NCBI GenBank assembly: GCA_963281255.1
Contig: OY725494.1
Coordinates: 1,563,934 to 1,627,933, forward strand
Length of the DNA: 64,000 nucleotides
Source of the DNA: Aphrocallistes beatrix
Taxonomy: Eukaryota > Porifera > Hexactinellida > Sceptrulophora > Aphrocallistidae
Reading direction: 5' to 3'
The position numbers and the translations under genes are program-made. Shown here one piece after another: positions 10,995 through 22,088 of the stretch. The first letter of the stretch is position 1. Each line of letters opens with the position of its first letter. The notes beneath the pieces are model-generated. The model was given only the letters and a program-made list of their open reading frames with translations, searched no databases and had not been told where the DNA came from.

Positions 10995-11342
10995 TATAAC
11001 AAACAGCAACTAATATGTTTGTAGCCTTGGGAATTAATTGGTAGATCAGTCACTAGGTCTACCCCTATGTAATGCCAAAGGAGTCTGGGAGCTGGGATTA
11101 ATCTACAAATAAATTCATAATACAGTGGATACCAGTTAAAAAATACCGGATATGAGGTACCGAACTTGCGAATTATTGACCAATTTAGAAGAGTTTAGGG
11201 GGCTCAGACATAATTTTTTCTTGTGTCTATGGACCATCTTTGAATCCAGAGATGTTCGAGCCTACCCATCCCCTGGATATAAGAACCATATCCAACGAAG
11301 TCGATTAATTAAGAATATGTTTTAGTAAAATACTTGGTTATA

Positions 11343-12657
11343 CAGGGTGTGATTTAAGTTCTGTCCCATTTATAATTACCCATAACTTTGCGAATAATCA
11401 CTTTGTATGATTGAAAATGCACGTATAGATTAGAGATCATGTTACAATACGAATTATGAATTGCTATTCAATGTATCCGACTTTGTTTTCAATTACAGAT
11501 TTTATTCTGCCAGGCAAAGCCCCTACGGTGGCACGTAGGACCTCTTGGGGAACCTTCTCCCATCCTGCTACCAAATATCATTTCAAAGACTCAATATTTT
11601 AGTGAGATTTACTACAGGCATTTGTTTCGAGAATGGGCCAATCGAATAACCTATGGGATTTAGGTCTGGGCTGTACGAAATCTATTGGTCATCACTGATG
11701 AACCCCGGAATATTGCTGCGAAGCCAATCTTGAGTAGAATTTTCGGTATGGCCTTGAGCTCTATCTTGTTGGAAGACGAAGGACCTCCCATTTAATATTG
11801 TTTGCCCTAGGTTCTTCACAACCGGCTGTAAAATCAACTCACGGTAGGTGGGAGCATTGGTTTTAACCCCATTGGGGACAAAAACCCGATGTGTCCGTCC
11901 ACTAGTGGATATTCCAGGTCAAGCCATCACTGAGAGAGGCTTTTGCAACCTAGGGACATATCTGAGCATTTCACTATTGCTACATGTCGTGAGTGATATT
12001 GTTCTGTCACTTTGACTATTAGAAACCTCGTGGATTGTAAAAAATTTCTCATCTGATAGCAGAATATTTTCCAGACCACAAGTAGCATGCCAAGTTCTCC
12101 CTCACATCTCAGTAATCTCTTCTCTTTAACCTGCTCACTAAGGAAATGAATCCAAATGAATCTTCTTTCTTTTGTAACCTCGCATGCCTAAACATATTTT
12201 CACAACTTTGCGGATTGAAAACTCGGAAACTTTGAGTTCTAGAGTCATTTTTCTCAGCGAACGCCGGGAATTCGACGAATCCGCTCACACACAGCCTTCT
12301 AGAGTTGAGAACCCTTATTGACGGCGGACGACTACTTCTTGCCCTGTCCGCAGCTCCTCCTGTCTCCTTGTATCTCCTAATAGTACGATGGACGAACTTT
12401 TGCCTGGATTCAGGAAAATTCAACAATTTCATTATTTCTGCATGTGTCCCGTCGGTTTTGAATAATTCAATAATTCCACACCTCTCTTGCCCCATTGGGA
12501 ATAAAATTTCAGAATCTGGTTATTTTGTGCAATTAAGTTAGATGTTTACGGTAAAGTGTCATTATAACCTAAAAATAGCTTTTATAATAACTAATACACT
12601 GGTTATGCTTGGATTGGTAGTAGTCTAAATTGGGGACAGAACTTAAATCGCACCCTG
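11343..12657 (-). mobile_element. mariner-like transposon, DD37D (maT-like), dead
   Basis: A 1315-bp element with termini CAGGGTGTGATTTAAGTTCT on the left and the complement of CAGGGTGCGATTTAAGTTCT on the right, flanked by TA (11341-11342, 12658-12659). One degenerate minus-strand transposase gene fills it. Confidence 0.88.
11660..12495 (-). pseudogene. Transposase of the DD37D mariner, catalytic residue lost
   Basis: The N-terminus (MGQERCGIIELF, then R-T-I-R-R-Y-K-E-T-G-G-A and R-P-P-S) is the two-part helix-turn-helix of Tc1/mariner transposases. A frameshift near 12280 is followed by E-N-I-L-L-S-D-E-K-F-F (first Asp), V-M-A-W and F-V-F-Q-Q-D-R-A-Q-G-H (second Asp), then I-S-Y-S-P-D-L-N-P-I-G-Y-S. 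Thirty-seven residues separate the second Asp from the Gly in N-P-I-G; the maT group has the third Asp there. A TAG stop replaces the Trp that usually precedes the P-P-Y-S-P-D-L motif. So the copy has a frameshift, a nonsense codon and a catalytic substitution. Confidence 0.8.
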
Positions 12658-12659
12658 TA

Positions 12660-13455
12660 AGAACTTTTTTAACAAAATGACCATTGATAGAGAGAAAAGT
12701 GCTACTTGAGACATCCTCCAATGTTCAAAAAGTTTTGACTTAATTGTATTTTATTTTCTTGAAATAGAAAACGCAAGTTTCTACGTTCCATACACTATAG
12801 AATAATAGTTTAATATGGTTCAAGCACTGTCATAGTCAAGGATTAATACCTACTTAGCCAGTACTGATATAAGAACATTTTCTCGACTCCCAGCGATGTT
12901 TGTATAACCGGTATCAACTGTAGATATAATTCGTTTTTGAAAATATAAGATTATGAGAACTTACATATTTGCGAATATCCTTTTGCATTCCTCACCACAC
13001 GTAGTATTTCATGATCATATCGGTGGTAGCATTAATTCCACAATCTTCCGGGTCATGATACAGTTTGAGGATATTCAAAGTAGGAACCGATTTCTTCCAT
13101 TTGATTTATGAATCTAATAGAGATATTCAAGAATTAAAGGGGGAGAAAATAGCTGATAAATATAGACACTATGATACGCATAATATTTAGATAACCTTGA
13201 ATAACTTCTCCCTTTCACCAATCTTATAAGAAGAAGCCCGCGTCTTCCAAGTCTGTCGAGCAGAATTCGAGGCCAAATCTTTGGGAATAATTCCATTCTT
13301 TAAGAATTGGAAAATGTTATTATAATCAAAATATCCATACTAATAATATTAGGGGAAAGATATAGAAATTATTCAATAGTAAATCGATATAACAAAATTA
13401 ATGACATTATGATAATATCCGATGTCATATTTTACCGAATGCACTTCATTTTCCT
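12660..13455. other. No gene recognised
   Basis: AT-rich sequence; the open frames at 13114-13296 and 13307-13597 are low-complexity and unlike any family I know. Confidence 0.35.
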
Positions 13456-13588
13456 GAAATACATGCGAATACTAATAAAATGTAGTTGTGTAATAGGAAG
13501 TATAAAGTGTGAAGCCATAACAAAGATGGTAAGTAAACCATCATGGCTGGAATATATCCCTGTCCATGTAATAGAGGTAAGTAAATGG
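13456..13588 (-). repeat. Inverted-repeat arm (pairs with 7452-7577)
   Basis: Reverse complement of 7452-7577. This copy also contains three variants of GGTTTACTTACC spaced through the arm, a possible binding-site array. Confidence 0.8.
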
Positions 13589-13687
13589 TCATGGTAAGTA
13601 AACCGTCATACAACAGTACAACCGAAAAAAACTTTTGAGGCACCGTATATAGGAGTTGCACTAAAATTAAATTTTATTGATTTACGG

Positions 13688-13760
13688 ATGTAATACAAGT
13701 ATAACTATGTTTAGTTCTAGGTTAAACCTAGAACTAAACATAGTTATACTTGTATTACAT
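13688..13760. repeat. Perfect 73-bp palindrome
   Basis: Two 36-bp arms without mismatch around a single A. The left arm starts ATGTAATACAAGTATAAC and ends TTCTAGGTT; the right arm is its exact complement. Confidence 0.95.
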
Positions 13761-13762
13761 TA

Positions 13763-13906
13763 TATTTTGATGATATTTTCCAAAATGAAGATTCATTAGT
13801 AATTGATTTGCAAGAAGTGGAAGTAATGGACACTACAAAATTAAATGCAGGTGATATATTAATGGAATTGATTGCAATGAAAGAAGAAATAATCAAGTAT
13901 TTCTAA
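13763..13906 (+). pseudogene. Unidentified short coding-like remnant
   Basis: A 47-codon open frame directly behind the palindrome reads Y-F-D-D-I-F-Q-N-E-D-S-L and later M-E-L-I-A-M-K-E-E. The composition is soluble-protein-like rather than AT noise, but there is no start, and I recognise no family. It may be the end of a transposon gene truncated by the palindrome. Confidence 0.25.
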
Positions 13907-14127
13907 AGGATATTGCCTCTCCAAAATGCAATCAATATTGACGGAGCAAATTAACTTGCCAATACGTGAATTTGTGGAATGGAAACTTTAACCTTCCCTA
14001 ATGAAAAAGTTCTGCCTGATCATTAATTCTGTTTTAAGTTAGAAATTAGTGAAATGTTAATCTCCTGGCATAAAGAAGCAATGAAGTAGATATCCTCTTT
14101 GATCTATTTTCAGAAGATCGTGATTAA

Positions 14128-15008
14128 CTTCAAAATATGGTATATCAAAAATTTTTACCATTAAAAGTGTGAAAAACTGGTCATTGATGACTGCCCACCC
14201 AAAATAACCACATTCGATAGTAACAGCCGGAATCCCAGATCAATAACTTCTTTGAACCATGTCAGATCATCATTTGAATTCTGAATTGGTGTCCGGCATT
14301 GAAATTCCAGCAATTTGATATATGCCCATAAATTAACATTAATGAGAATATTGCATAAGATTAGGCGGCAAGGAGTTGTTAAAAAATACAAAAATTCAAT
14401 CAGGGTAGATTTAATCAACAACCAATAGTAACACTTAACTTCAAAATATGGCATATCAAAATTTTTCACATCATGACAGCTTCAAAAGTGTGAAAAAGTT
14501 GTCAGTTATGACTGGGGACCCAAAAATGAACACGTCCGATAGTATCCGCTGAAATCCTATATCTATAACTTTATTCGACTATCCCAGGTCGTTATTTTAA
14601 TACTGAATTCGTGCTCAGCACTAAATCTCCAACAATTTGATATATATATATATTGACCATATTTGGAGAATATTTTGGTTCTGTTCCTAGCAGCGACCCA
14701 ATTCCAAATATGATCAATATATATATATAAAATTGCTGGAAATCTAGTGCTGAGCATGAATTCAGCATTAAAAAGCTGATCTGGCACTGTTGAAAGAAGT
14801 TATAGCTGTGGGACATTTCGCATTTAAAATGTGTCGTTTTTAGAGTGACACCAGGTGATACAAGTGGCTCAAAGTAGCAAAATATTGGGGTTGGATTTAT
14901 AGAAATCGGAATTAATGTTTAGAACCCCTATAAGGATCTAAAAAATATAAAAAAGCAATTTGGGCACATTTTTAGTGAAAAACAAGTGTCCCATGGGAAA
15001 CACCAATC
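14128..15008 (+). mobile_element. TTAA fold-back family, diverged tandem copy
   Basis: Two diverged stretches (14128-14440, 14440-15008) match the right half of the family member at 18805-20023: the CTTCAAAATATGGCATATCA block, an inner inverted repeat about CAATTTGATATATATATA and its complement (14630-14760), and the end CATGGGAAACACCAATC followed by TTAA (15009-15012). The left terminus is not found next to it. Confidence 0.7.
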
Positions 15009-15104
15009 TTAATTCAACTAAATACTAGTTTCCAGAACGAGTTAATTCACGAAAAGTAATGCTCGGTTTAATTTCTATGAAAGTGAACAACGATTTGTTC
15101 ATTT

Positions 15105-15625
15105 AATCAATTCACTTTTGGGTTACGATTCATACCAGCTTGAAATAAAGTGTTGATCTTGTTACTCGAATACACATAAATATTTGTACCTGACCAGCAT
15201 CAACAGCTTTGTTACAAATGGTCAAAACACACTTGACCATCAAATTCAATCAAGTACACAGAAATGTCGAAAATGTAGGGAAGGAACAACAGTTGAAATT
15301 ATTTCCCAAACTTCATAAACATTCCAATATTATTTATGATTGAAATGAACCATCTCAGGATCGATAATGCAGAAATCTCGAAAACAATTCATTTCCAGCA
15401 ACAAAAACAAATCACTGAAATTCTCTCTTCTCGGATACTCAGTGTATTCCTCCATTGGAGAAGGTCACTTTTTTAGCTATCTACTAATCGGTGAAGAGTG
15501 GTATATGTACGATGGAATTAGACATCCGAAGATATGAAAGAGAATCAATCCTTAATTAGGTCCAATGAAACCTTAAGTACGATCGTCTATCTTATCAATA
15601 ATTGACGTATTCAGTAGTTAAATAT
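15105..15625 (-). repeat. Inverted-repeat arm (pairs with 2310-2410 plus 5110-5440)
   Basis: The uninterrupted form of the arm: 15105-15445 is the reverse complement of 5110-5440, and about 15520-15620 that of 2310-2410. Confidence 0.8.
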
Positions 15626-15740
15626 ATTCAGATAAGAGGTAGTTATTTTCACCATTAGGTTAGACGAATTTAGTTGCAGATATATTCAGTAGTTACTAGT
15701 AGTTAGTCAATTTCAGCATTTAGTAGTTATTAGAAGTAGT

Positions 15741-17930
15741 CAGCTGTCAGGTCCTGTGTTCTCTCTCTTTAATCCAGCATGTGAATCAGCCAACTCACAT
15801 TCTCGATATGATAATATCCCGTTCTGCTGACATCATTCTCTCTGATCCCACTCCTGTCCATCTATTATCTGACCATTTCTCCATCTCTTGTAGTCTCTCG
15901 CTTCCCAAACCTTCTCTTTCCTCTCAGAAGGTTTCCTATCGTTCCAAATCCATCAACCTCCCAATCTTTCTTGCTGATTTCGCTTCCTCTGATCTCTGTG
16001 CTAACCCACCTGAGGAGAATCTTGAGGAACTTATGGCATCATATAGCAGTACTCTATCTTCCATCTATGATCAGCATGCTCCGCCGCGAACCAAAACCAT
16101 AGTCACCCGTCCCCGTGTCCCTTGGTTCACTCATACCATCAAGCAAACCAAGCGAGCGAGAATGAAGGCTGAATGGAAGTGGCGCCAGTCTAATGACCTT
16201 GACCATTTGGCTGAATTCAAGCATCAGAGGAATCTTGTGATTGACATGATGAACAGGGAACGTCGCAGTTTCTATTCTGATTGGATTAGTCAGTCCGGTC
16301 AAGACCAGCGCTCACTCTTCCGTAAGGCTCACTCACTTCTCGGCTTACGCCAGCAACAGGTTCTACCACCTCATGCTGATAAGGCTGCTCTTTCTCAGGA
16401 ACTCGCCAACTTATTTGTTCTAAGGTAGACAACATCCGTTCCACCATCGATTCAAATGTATCGTCGTCTTCCGTTACCCCCTCAGATAATTCAAACATTG
16501 AATCCCAAATACTTTCCACCAATTAAAAGAATTATCTGAGGAAGAAATTGTTTCCTTTGTTTCCTCCGCTCAAAATAAATCTTGCATCCTCGATCCTATT
16601 CCAACATCCCTGGTCAAATAATTTCTTCCCATCCTAGCACCCATCCTTACGAAAATCGTAAATTGTTCCCTCTCCACTGGTCATTTTCCTTCTCCCTGGA
16701 AACGTGCCATTATCTTTCCCAAACTTAAAAGACCAAATCTCGATCCCATCTTCTCTAACAATCGTCCATTTAGCAATCTTTCTTTCATTTCTAAGATAAC
16801 TGAGAGGGCTGCTTCCATCCAGGTCGTGAATCATTTCACATTACATCATCTCTTCGCCGGGACGCAGTCTGCCTATCGTAAGCATCACAGTACGGAGACT
16901 GTGCTCCTGTCGACCATACCATCTTACTCAATCGTCTCCAATCTCATTTCGGCATTTGTGACTCTTCTCGATCTTGGTTTGAATCTTACCTCTCTGGTAA
17001 GACTCAATTCGTCACGATAAAGGGTTCTGATTCCTCCAATATCCCGGTGGAACAAGGAGTTCTTCAGGGTTCTTGTCTTGGTCAGCTTCTCTTTAGTCTC
17101 TATACCAGTCCTCTTTTCGACCTTATTATATCCCACCTCCCCGACAAGCACTGCTATACCGACGATACTCAGGTATATCTTTCTTTTAAACCCGGTTCCA
17201 TCTCTTCTGAAGATTCTGCTTCCTCCGCCATCCAATCTTGCATCTCTGCGATCCGTTCCTGGTTCCTCACCAACAAGTTGCTTATCAATGACACCAAGAT
17301 TGAGTTCCTTATAATAGGGACTCGTCAACAACTATCTAAAGTTCAAACTGATAACATCTCTGTTGGTGAGTCGAGCATCTCTTCTTCCAAAGATTGGCTC
17401 AACAACACCCTCTCAATGTCTACCCAGGTCAGCAAAGTTGACTCATTCTGCTTCTACTACATCTATAATATCCGGCGTATTAGAAAATATCTCTCTAGGG
17501 AAGTCTGTAAAACTCTCGTTAATGCTCTTATCACATCTCGTCTTGATTACTGTAACAGCCTCTTGTATGGTTGCCCCTCATCCCACTTAGCTAGACTCCA
17601 GCGAGTCCAGAACAGTGCAACCAGGCTTATCTACAATGTCTCCCGTACCTTCTCGTCATCTCCTCTTCTTATCAACTTCCACTGGCTGCCTGTTAAACAT
17701 CGCATCCTCTTCAAAATTCTCCTCATAACTTACAAAGCCATCCATTCTCTTGCTCCGGACCCAAAACTCTGGGTGATCGTGCATTTAGTTTAGCTGCGCC
17801 TGTTGAGTGGAATCGTTTCCTCCGAGCTGTCGGATTCTTCTCTTCAAAAAACTCCTGAAAACTCATCTTTTCCGTATCACACACGACACAGCCAATTAAT
17901 TAAATACTTTTATTATTATTATTATTATTA
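15741..17930 (+). pseudogene. 5'-truncated non-LTR retrotransposon (CR1/L2-like LINE)
   Basis: Encodes the end of an AP endonuclease (I-Q-H-V-N-Q-P-T-H-I-L-D-M-I-I then L-L-S-D-H-F-S-I, the catalytic S-D-H, near 15868) and most of a reverse transcriptase. The RT shows P-W-F-T-H-T-I-K-Q-T-K-R-A-R-M-K, then G-T-Q-S-A-Y-R-K-H-H-S-T-E-T-V-L-L (near 16858-16908), G-V-L-Q-G-S-C-L-G, and the active-site box as Y-T-D-D (near 17155) where Y-A-D-D is usual. The tail Y-N-I-R-R-I-R-K-Y-L-S, S-R-L-D-Y-C-N-S-L-L-Y-G and H-W-L-P-V-K is typical of CR1/L2-type elements. Several frameshifts and a deletion around 16920-17040 (where the A-F-D-T-V catalytic box should be) show it is dead. The 3' end runs into an ATT microsatellite near 17908-17950, usual for such elements. 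Confidence 0.88.
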
Positions 17931-18027
17931 ATTATTATTATAATTATTATTCAGGGTTGGGTTTAGGGTTGAGTTTTTATGCATTTCTGTTGTCTCATAT
18001 TCTTACGCCTCTAGACATTACAGGTTG

Positions 18028-18265
18028 ATACATAACTATCTTCAAAAAATGATGACTCATCACTCTGTTATGACGTCATCATTATGTATCAAAATTTTAA
18101 AAATTTATAAATTGGGTGATTTTTCGTGCGATATCGATTTTTAGGACAGACGTATTTCGAGATGTTATTTCCCTTTTAATTAATCAATGTGACACCAGGC
18201 GCCAAAGGGCGCCTCCGGCGGACACAGTGTCCGCCAGCCGCACAGCGCAAGCAAGCGAAGCGCGC

Positions 18266-18267
<2 letters not shown>
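18028..18267 (+). mobile_element. Helitron-like repeat, 3' half
   Basis: Shows TGATGACTCATCACTCTG, TGACGTCATCATTATG, the body, then both GC hairpins (GGCGCCAAAGGGCGCC and GGCGGACACAGTGTCCGCC) and the terminal CAAGCGAAGCGCGCTT. Confidence 0.85.

Positions 18268-18362
<95 letters not shown>
18268..18362. repeat. (ATT)n microsatellite
   Basis: About 30 ATT units abutting the 3' end of the Helitron-like copy. It produces a spurious poly-leucine frame. Confidence 0.95.
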
Positions 18363-18363
<1 letters not shown>

Positions 18364-18804
18364 TAATTTGTATGTATTTCATTTTACTGGGAATTTCAAA
18401 AGTGTACTCATTATCCGGAGTCTAACAGAGTCTACTATAATATTGCCATATGCATATATATTTGTGTTAATACAAGTATAATGTAACAATCTTAGTCGGA
18501 ATGAAACAAATTCGGAGAGGCGTAGCCTGCACAAGAAGTAAGGTGACGCCACCCGTCACTGTCTACTCCCCTACTAATTTAAAAAGTTACGTGATTGTTG
18601 AATTGACAGGTAAATTATGTAGAGAAATGTAATTAACCATTAATTGAAGTAAAGTAATCAGTAGTAAAAGCACTGCAGTGAAAACAACATTTCGAAAAGG
18701 GAATAAATTTCAGCATTTTTGAAAATTATCCAGGACCAAGGTAGATAATGAATAATGGCTTTTTAATTTTAAAAAACTTCCCTGTTATCCACAAAGCTTG
18801 TTAA

Positions 18805-20023
18805 GGTTGGTGTTTCCTTCCAGAACTAACTTTTAAAGTTTTCATTATTTTCTTCTGAAATTTTTTGTGGAAACTATTCTCGTTGAGTTATCTGCAAAAA
18901 TACACTTTTCGGGAGCCCAAGAAGTAAGAGAAAAATTATTTTTTTCCCAAATGACCTAATTTATAGAGGACATTCAAGGAAACTTCAATGCCTTATGCCT
19001 CTTTTACTCAATTATTCTTACACAAAATGGTTGAATAAAGAAAATAATAGGAATAGAATTTTCAATTTTAACCTAAATAATTTTTTCTTTCAAATTTCGT
19101 TTATACAAAATTTAGAGGCAGATTTTCGAAAGGAAAAATATTTTAACTTTTTTCTAAAGTAGAATATCGAAAATCTATCTCTATCATTTTGTTCTACGTG
19201 ACGAGATCTTTCCAAAACAATCGAGTTTTTTACTCTATGACTTTTGTAACTAGAGATTCCTCCGTTGTAAAATTGATTTTTTTGAGTGTTAAAAACATGC
19301 TACAAAGCAATTTTTTTCGGAAAGGCTTGATTTCCATTTGTTTTTACGGAATTCTGATAATATATAACATCAAAACATCCTCAATCAACAACTTATTGTA
19401 GTACTTAACTTCAAAATATGGCATATCAAATATTTTCACATCATGACACCTTCAAAAGTGTGAAAAAGTTGACAGTTATCACTGGGGGCCCAAAAATGAC
19501 CATGTCCGATAGTTTCCGCCGAAATCCCATACCTATAACTTTATTTGACTATGCCAGGTCGTTATTTTAATACTGAGTTCGTACTCAGCACTAAATTTCC
19601 AGCAATTTGATATATATATTGACCATATTTGGAAATATTTTTGGTTGCCTTTTCCTAGCAACGGTCAGGAATGTTAAAAAATTCCTGGCCGTTGCTAGGC
19701 ACGATCAAACAAAAATGTTTCCAAATATGGTCAATATATATATCAAATTGCTGGAAATCCAGTGCTGAGCATGAATTCAGCATTAAAAAGATGATCTGGC
19801 ACTGTTTAAAGAAGTTAGAGCTGTGGGACATTTCGCATTTAAAATGTGTCGTTTTTAGAGCGACACCAGGTGATACAAGTGGCTCAAAGTGGCGAAATAT
19901 TGTGGCTGGAGTTATAAAAATCGGGATTATTGTTTAGAACCCCTATAAGGATCTAAAAATGATAAAAAAGCAATTCGGGCACATTTTTAATAAAAAACAA
20001 GTTTCGCATGGGAAACACCAACC
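18805..20023 (+). mobile_element. TTAA-flanked fold-back transposon, 1219 bp (family reference copy)
   Basis: TTAA (18801-18804) precedes GGTTGGTGTTTCCTTCC and GGGAAACACCAACC precedes TTAA (20024-20027). The termini are 13-bp inverted repeats. The centre holds a second inverted repeat (about 19560-19800) around CAGCAATTTGATATATATAT and CTAGCAACGGTCAGGAATG. TTAA duplication is a mark of piggyBac and Kolobok elements, but the GGTTGG start is not the usual piggyBac CCC start. No transposase is encoded. Confidence 0.82.
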
Positions 20024-20027
20024 TTAA

Positions 20028-20604
20028 GGTAAGTAGCTTCTTTCAGAAATTCTGTAGACTCGATTGATTGCATTACAAAAATGTGAACAACAGGGTTGAA
20101 AGTTGAAACGGAACTACAACTGGACTGGAGAACATCTCAATATCACTAAGAGGGCTATTAGATGACATCATGGAGATGTCTAGACCGCCAGTAATCCCTT
20201 CAAAAGATTTTTTCCCCTTGATTGACATTATTTTCAGTTCAATTTCAAGTCCAGTATCAGCGGGTCCACTACTTGTCTTTTTGATACTGATAACATGTCA
20301 GAAATAATTGGCTTATATTTAACTAGGACGTTGCACCATTTTTGTACACATCATCTTTGCTCCTAATGATTCCATGATTTTGTGAAATTGTACGAGCAAT
20401 ATCCACCCAGAGTACTTCTTTGTCACTTGAGGTTAGTTTCGAACTGAAAGCGCCAAATAGAAATCAGCACAAGTGGGAAACTACTTTGCGGACCACTAAG
20501 CTATCTCTAAATTGCTTGAAAATTCTATGGTGAATACTTGGTGATCAAGGTAAATTATTTGAAGTGTACATCGAAAGATTCAAACTTTCGAATTTTTTGG
20601 AGTA
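20028..20604. other. No gene recognised
   Basis: Unassigned sequence between the TTAA element and the Helitron-like array. No open frame of note. Confidence 0.35.
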
Positions 20605-21141
20605 GGAAGCTCAATTTTGTCAAGTGGGAGTCTTTTGGCTATGGCTCCACTAAGTTCTGACCTCAGACAAAAATGTCGACACATCATGTAATTATGACGC
20701 TATTGTCACCTTGTTTAAAATCAGAAATTAAAGTTTTTCGACTCTGTATAACTCACTCATTTTAGGTGATTGAAGGCTGAAATTTTAATAGAATGTGTAC
20801 CGTAAACTGGGGCGACTTTGGCCCTAGGAGGTGACTTTGTCCCACAATAGCAATTTTAATAAAATACACTCAAACTTAGAAATACTGCAGTTTAAATACC
20901 TTTGGATATATTGAGAGTTTCATTAAACATATTAGCAGTACGATTACATTGATCCATAAGTTTGAGTATATTTTATTAAAATTTCTATTGTGGGTCAAAG
21001 TCACCTATTAGAGCCAAAGTCGCCCCAGTTTACGGTCTATTAATATGTCTCTAATATGACGTCATCAAGACGTATCAAGAATTGGTAAAATTGTCATATT
21101 TGGTGATTTTTCGAGTGATATGGATTAGAATTTATAATTAA
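20605..21141 (+). mobile_element. Helitron-like repeat interrupted by a MITE
   Basis: Sense-strand copy from GGGAGTCTTTTGGCTATGGC to near its 3' end, with the MITE 20800-21037 inserted. It runs head-to-head into the minus copy that begins at 21142, so the GC-rich ends are shared at the junction. Confidence 0.75.
20800..21037. mobile_element. MITE, 238 bp, CCGTAAACTGGGGCGAC termini
   Basis: CCGTAAACTGGGGCGACTTT on the left, its near complement ending TTTACGGTC on the right. The interrupted Helitron-like consensus reads GTGTATATTAAT, so the flanks GTGTA and TATTAAT imply a TA duplication. Internal halves are also complementary (TTTGAGTATATTTTATTAAA). Confidence 0.78.
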
Positions 21142-21622
21142 CAAGCGCGCTTCGCTTGCTTGCGCTGCGCAGCTGGAGGACACTTTGTGTCCGCCGGAGG
21201 CTCCATTCGGGCGCCTGGAGGTGACATTGGTTAATTATAAGGGAGATATCATCTCTAAATATATCCATCTTAGTTTTAAAATCGATATCACTAAAACACC
21301 AAATTTGTCAATTTTTAAAATTTTGATGAGTAATGATGACGTCATAGCAAAGTGATGAGTCAGCATTTTTGATGATAGTTGCATCATATGTGAGACGTGT
21401 TAGTATACAGATTCTATTAAAATTTCAGCCTTCTATCTCCTATAATGGCTGAGTTATGCCCGAATAACTGTGTTGCTTAACTTCTAAAAATGTGACAATG
21501 ACGTCATAATTCCATGATGAGTCGACATTTTGGTCTGAGCTCAGAACTTACTGGAGCCATAGCCAAAAGACTCCCACATGCCAGCTTTCTACGCCTGGCA
21601 GTTTCTTCAATCAATTCGTTAC

Positions 21623-21653
<31 letters not shown>

Positions 21654-21681
21654 AACATTAATCGAGTTTTAATAGTAAGGA
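21142..21681 (-). mobile_element. Helitron-like non-autonomous repeat (full-length reference copy)
   Basis: Full length 540 bp. On its own strand it begins TCCTTACTATTAAAACTCGA preceded by A, carries an AT microsatellite about 30-60 bp in, then CTGTAACGAATTGATTGAAG, a unique body with two TGACGTCA sites, and ends with a run of GC hairpins: GGACACAAAGTGTCC, then CAAGCGAAGCGCGCTTG, followed by T. A TC start in an A/T target and a 3' hairpin are Helitron-like. The expected CTRR ending is not present (CTTG instead), so classification is tentative. No Rep/helicase gene is in the window. Confidence 0.8.
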
Positions 21682-21683
21682 TC

Positions 21684-21769
21684 AATGTGAACCTAAGCGT
21701 CCAAAAGGCGCCTCCAGTGGATACAAAGTGTCCTCCAGCCGCACAGTGCAAGCAAGCGAAGCACGCTTG
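21684..21769 (+). mobile_element. Helitron-like repeat, 3'-end fragment
   Basis: The GC-rich end only (AAAAGGCGCCTCCAGTGGAT, then AAGCAAGCGAAGCACGCTTG). Third member of the local array. Confidence 0.75.
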
Positions 21770-22082
21770 TATATATGATTCCCGAAATTTGAAGAATCTA
21801 TAAAATATATTGAAATTTCTAAATGGTTTTAATGTGAAAATATATTCCTTTTTCGTTTGATTTTGAAATACTTCGAATTGAAGCAATTATCTAAAGAAAA
21901 TTTGAAAAGGATTATATGTAATGCACCAGTATCAATCGAGTATAATTAAATTAGATATACAACCAATTATTATTGCAAGATTCAAAACAATTGGGAAATA
22001 GGAGTAAAATTATGTTGTATATGCAATCATTTTAATAAATAAAATGCTATACCCATTTCTAAAAAATATACTGAGGAATTAG

Positions 22083-22088
22083 TTTATT
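22083..22088 (-). promoter_or_regulatory. Candidate polyadenylation signal AATAAA
   Basis: AATAAA on the minus strand about 150 bp after the transporter stop codon, at a normal distance for a short 3' UTR. Confidence 0.45.

Larger units (their letters stand above)
9780..11080 (-). pseudogene. INT-type transposase pseudogene interrupted by two MITEs
   Basis: Read from 11080 leftward: W-H-Y-I-G-V-D-L-V-T-D-L-P (catalytic Asp), then a MITE (10807-10994), then S-K-F-V-V-A-R-P-L-F-T-K-T and I-I-Q-H-D-Q-G-T-E-F (second Asp, near 10675-10704). A second MITE (10356-10573) follows, then A-Y-Y-P-Q-S-N-D-L-V-E-A-H-N (catalytic Glu, near 10250-10290), Y-S-P-F-E-L-M-F-G-R, and after a frameshift near 9890 K-L-I-Y-K-G-P-F-K-I, the GPY/F module. 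Removing the MITE at 10807-10994 with one TA rejoins V-A-V-C-Y-I-S-K-F-V-V in frame, so it was inserted while the frame was readable. An OTU remnant lies downstream at 8309-7736. Confidence 0.82.

Noticed and set aside
14563-14816. Two overlapping 74-residue minus-strand frames
   Set aside because: They lie in the inner inverted repeat of a TTAA fold-back copy and have low-complexity AT-derived composition.
18116-18481. Protein with a long leucine run
   Set aside because: The frame runs over the GC end of a Helitron-like repeat and an ATT microsatellite; it is not a gene.
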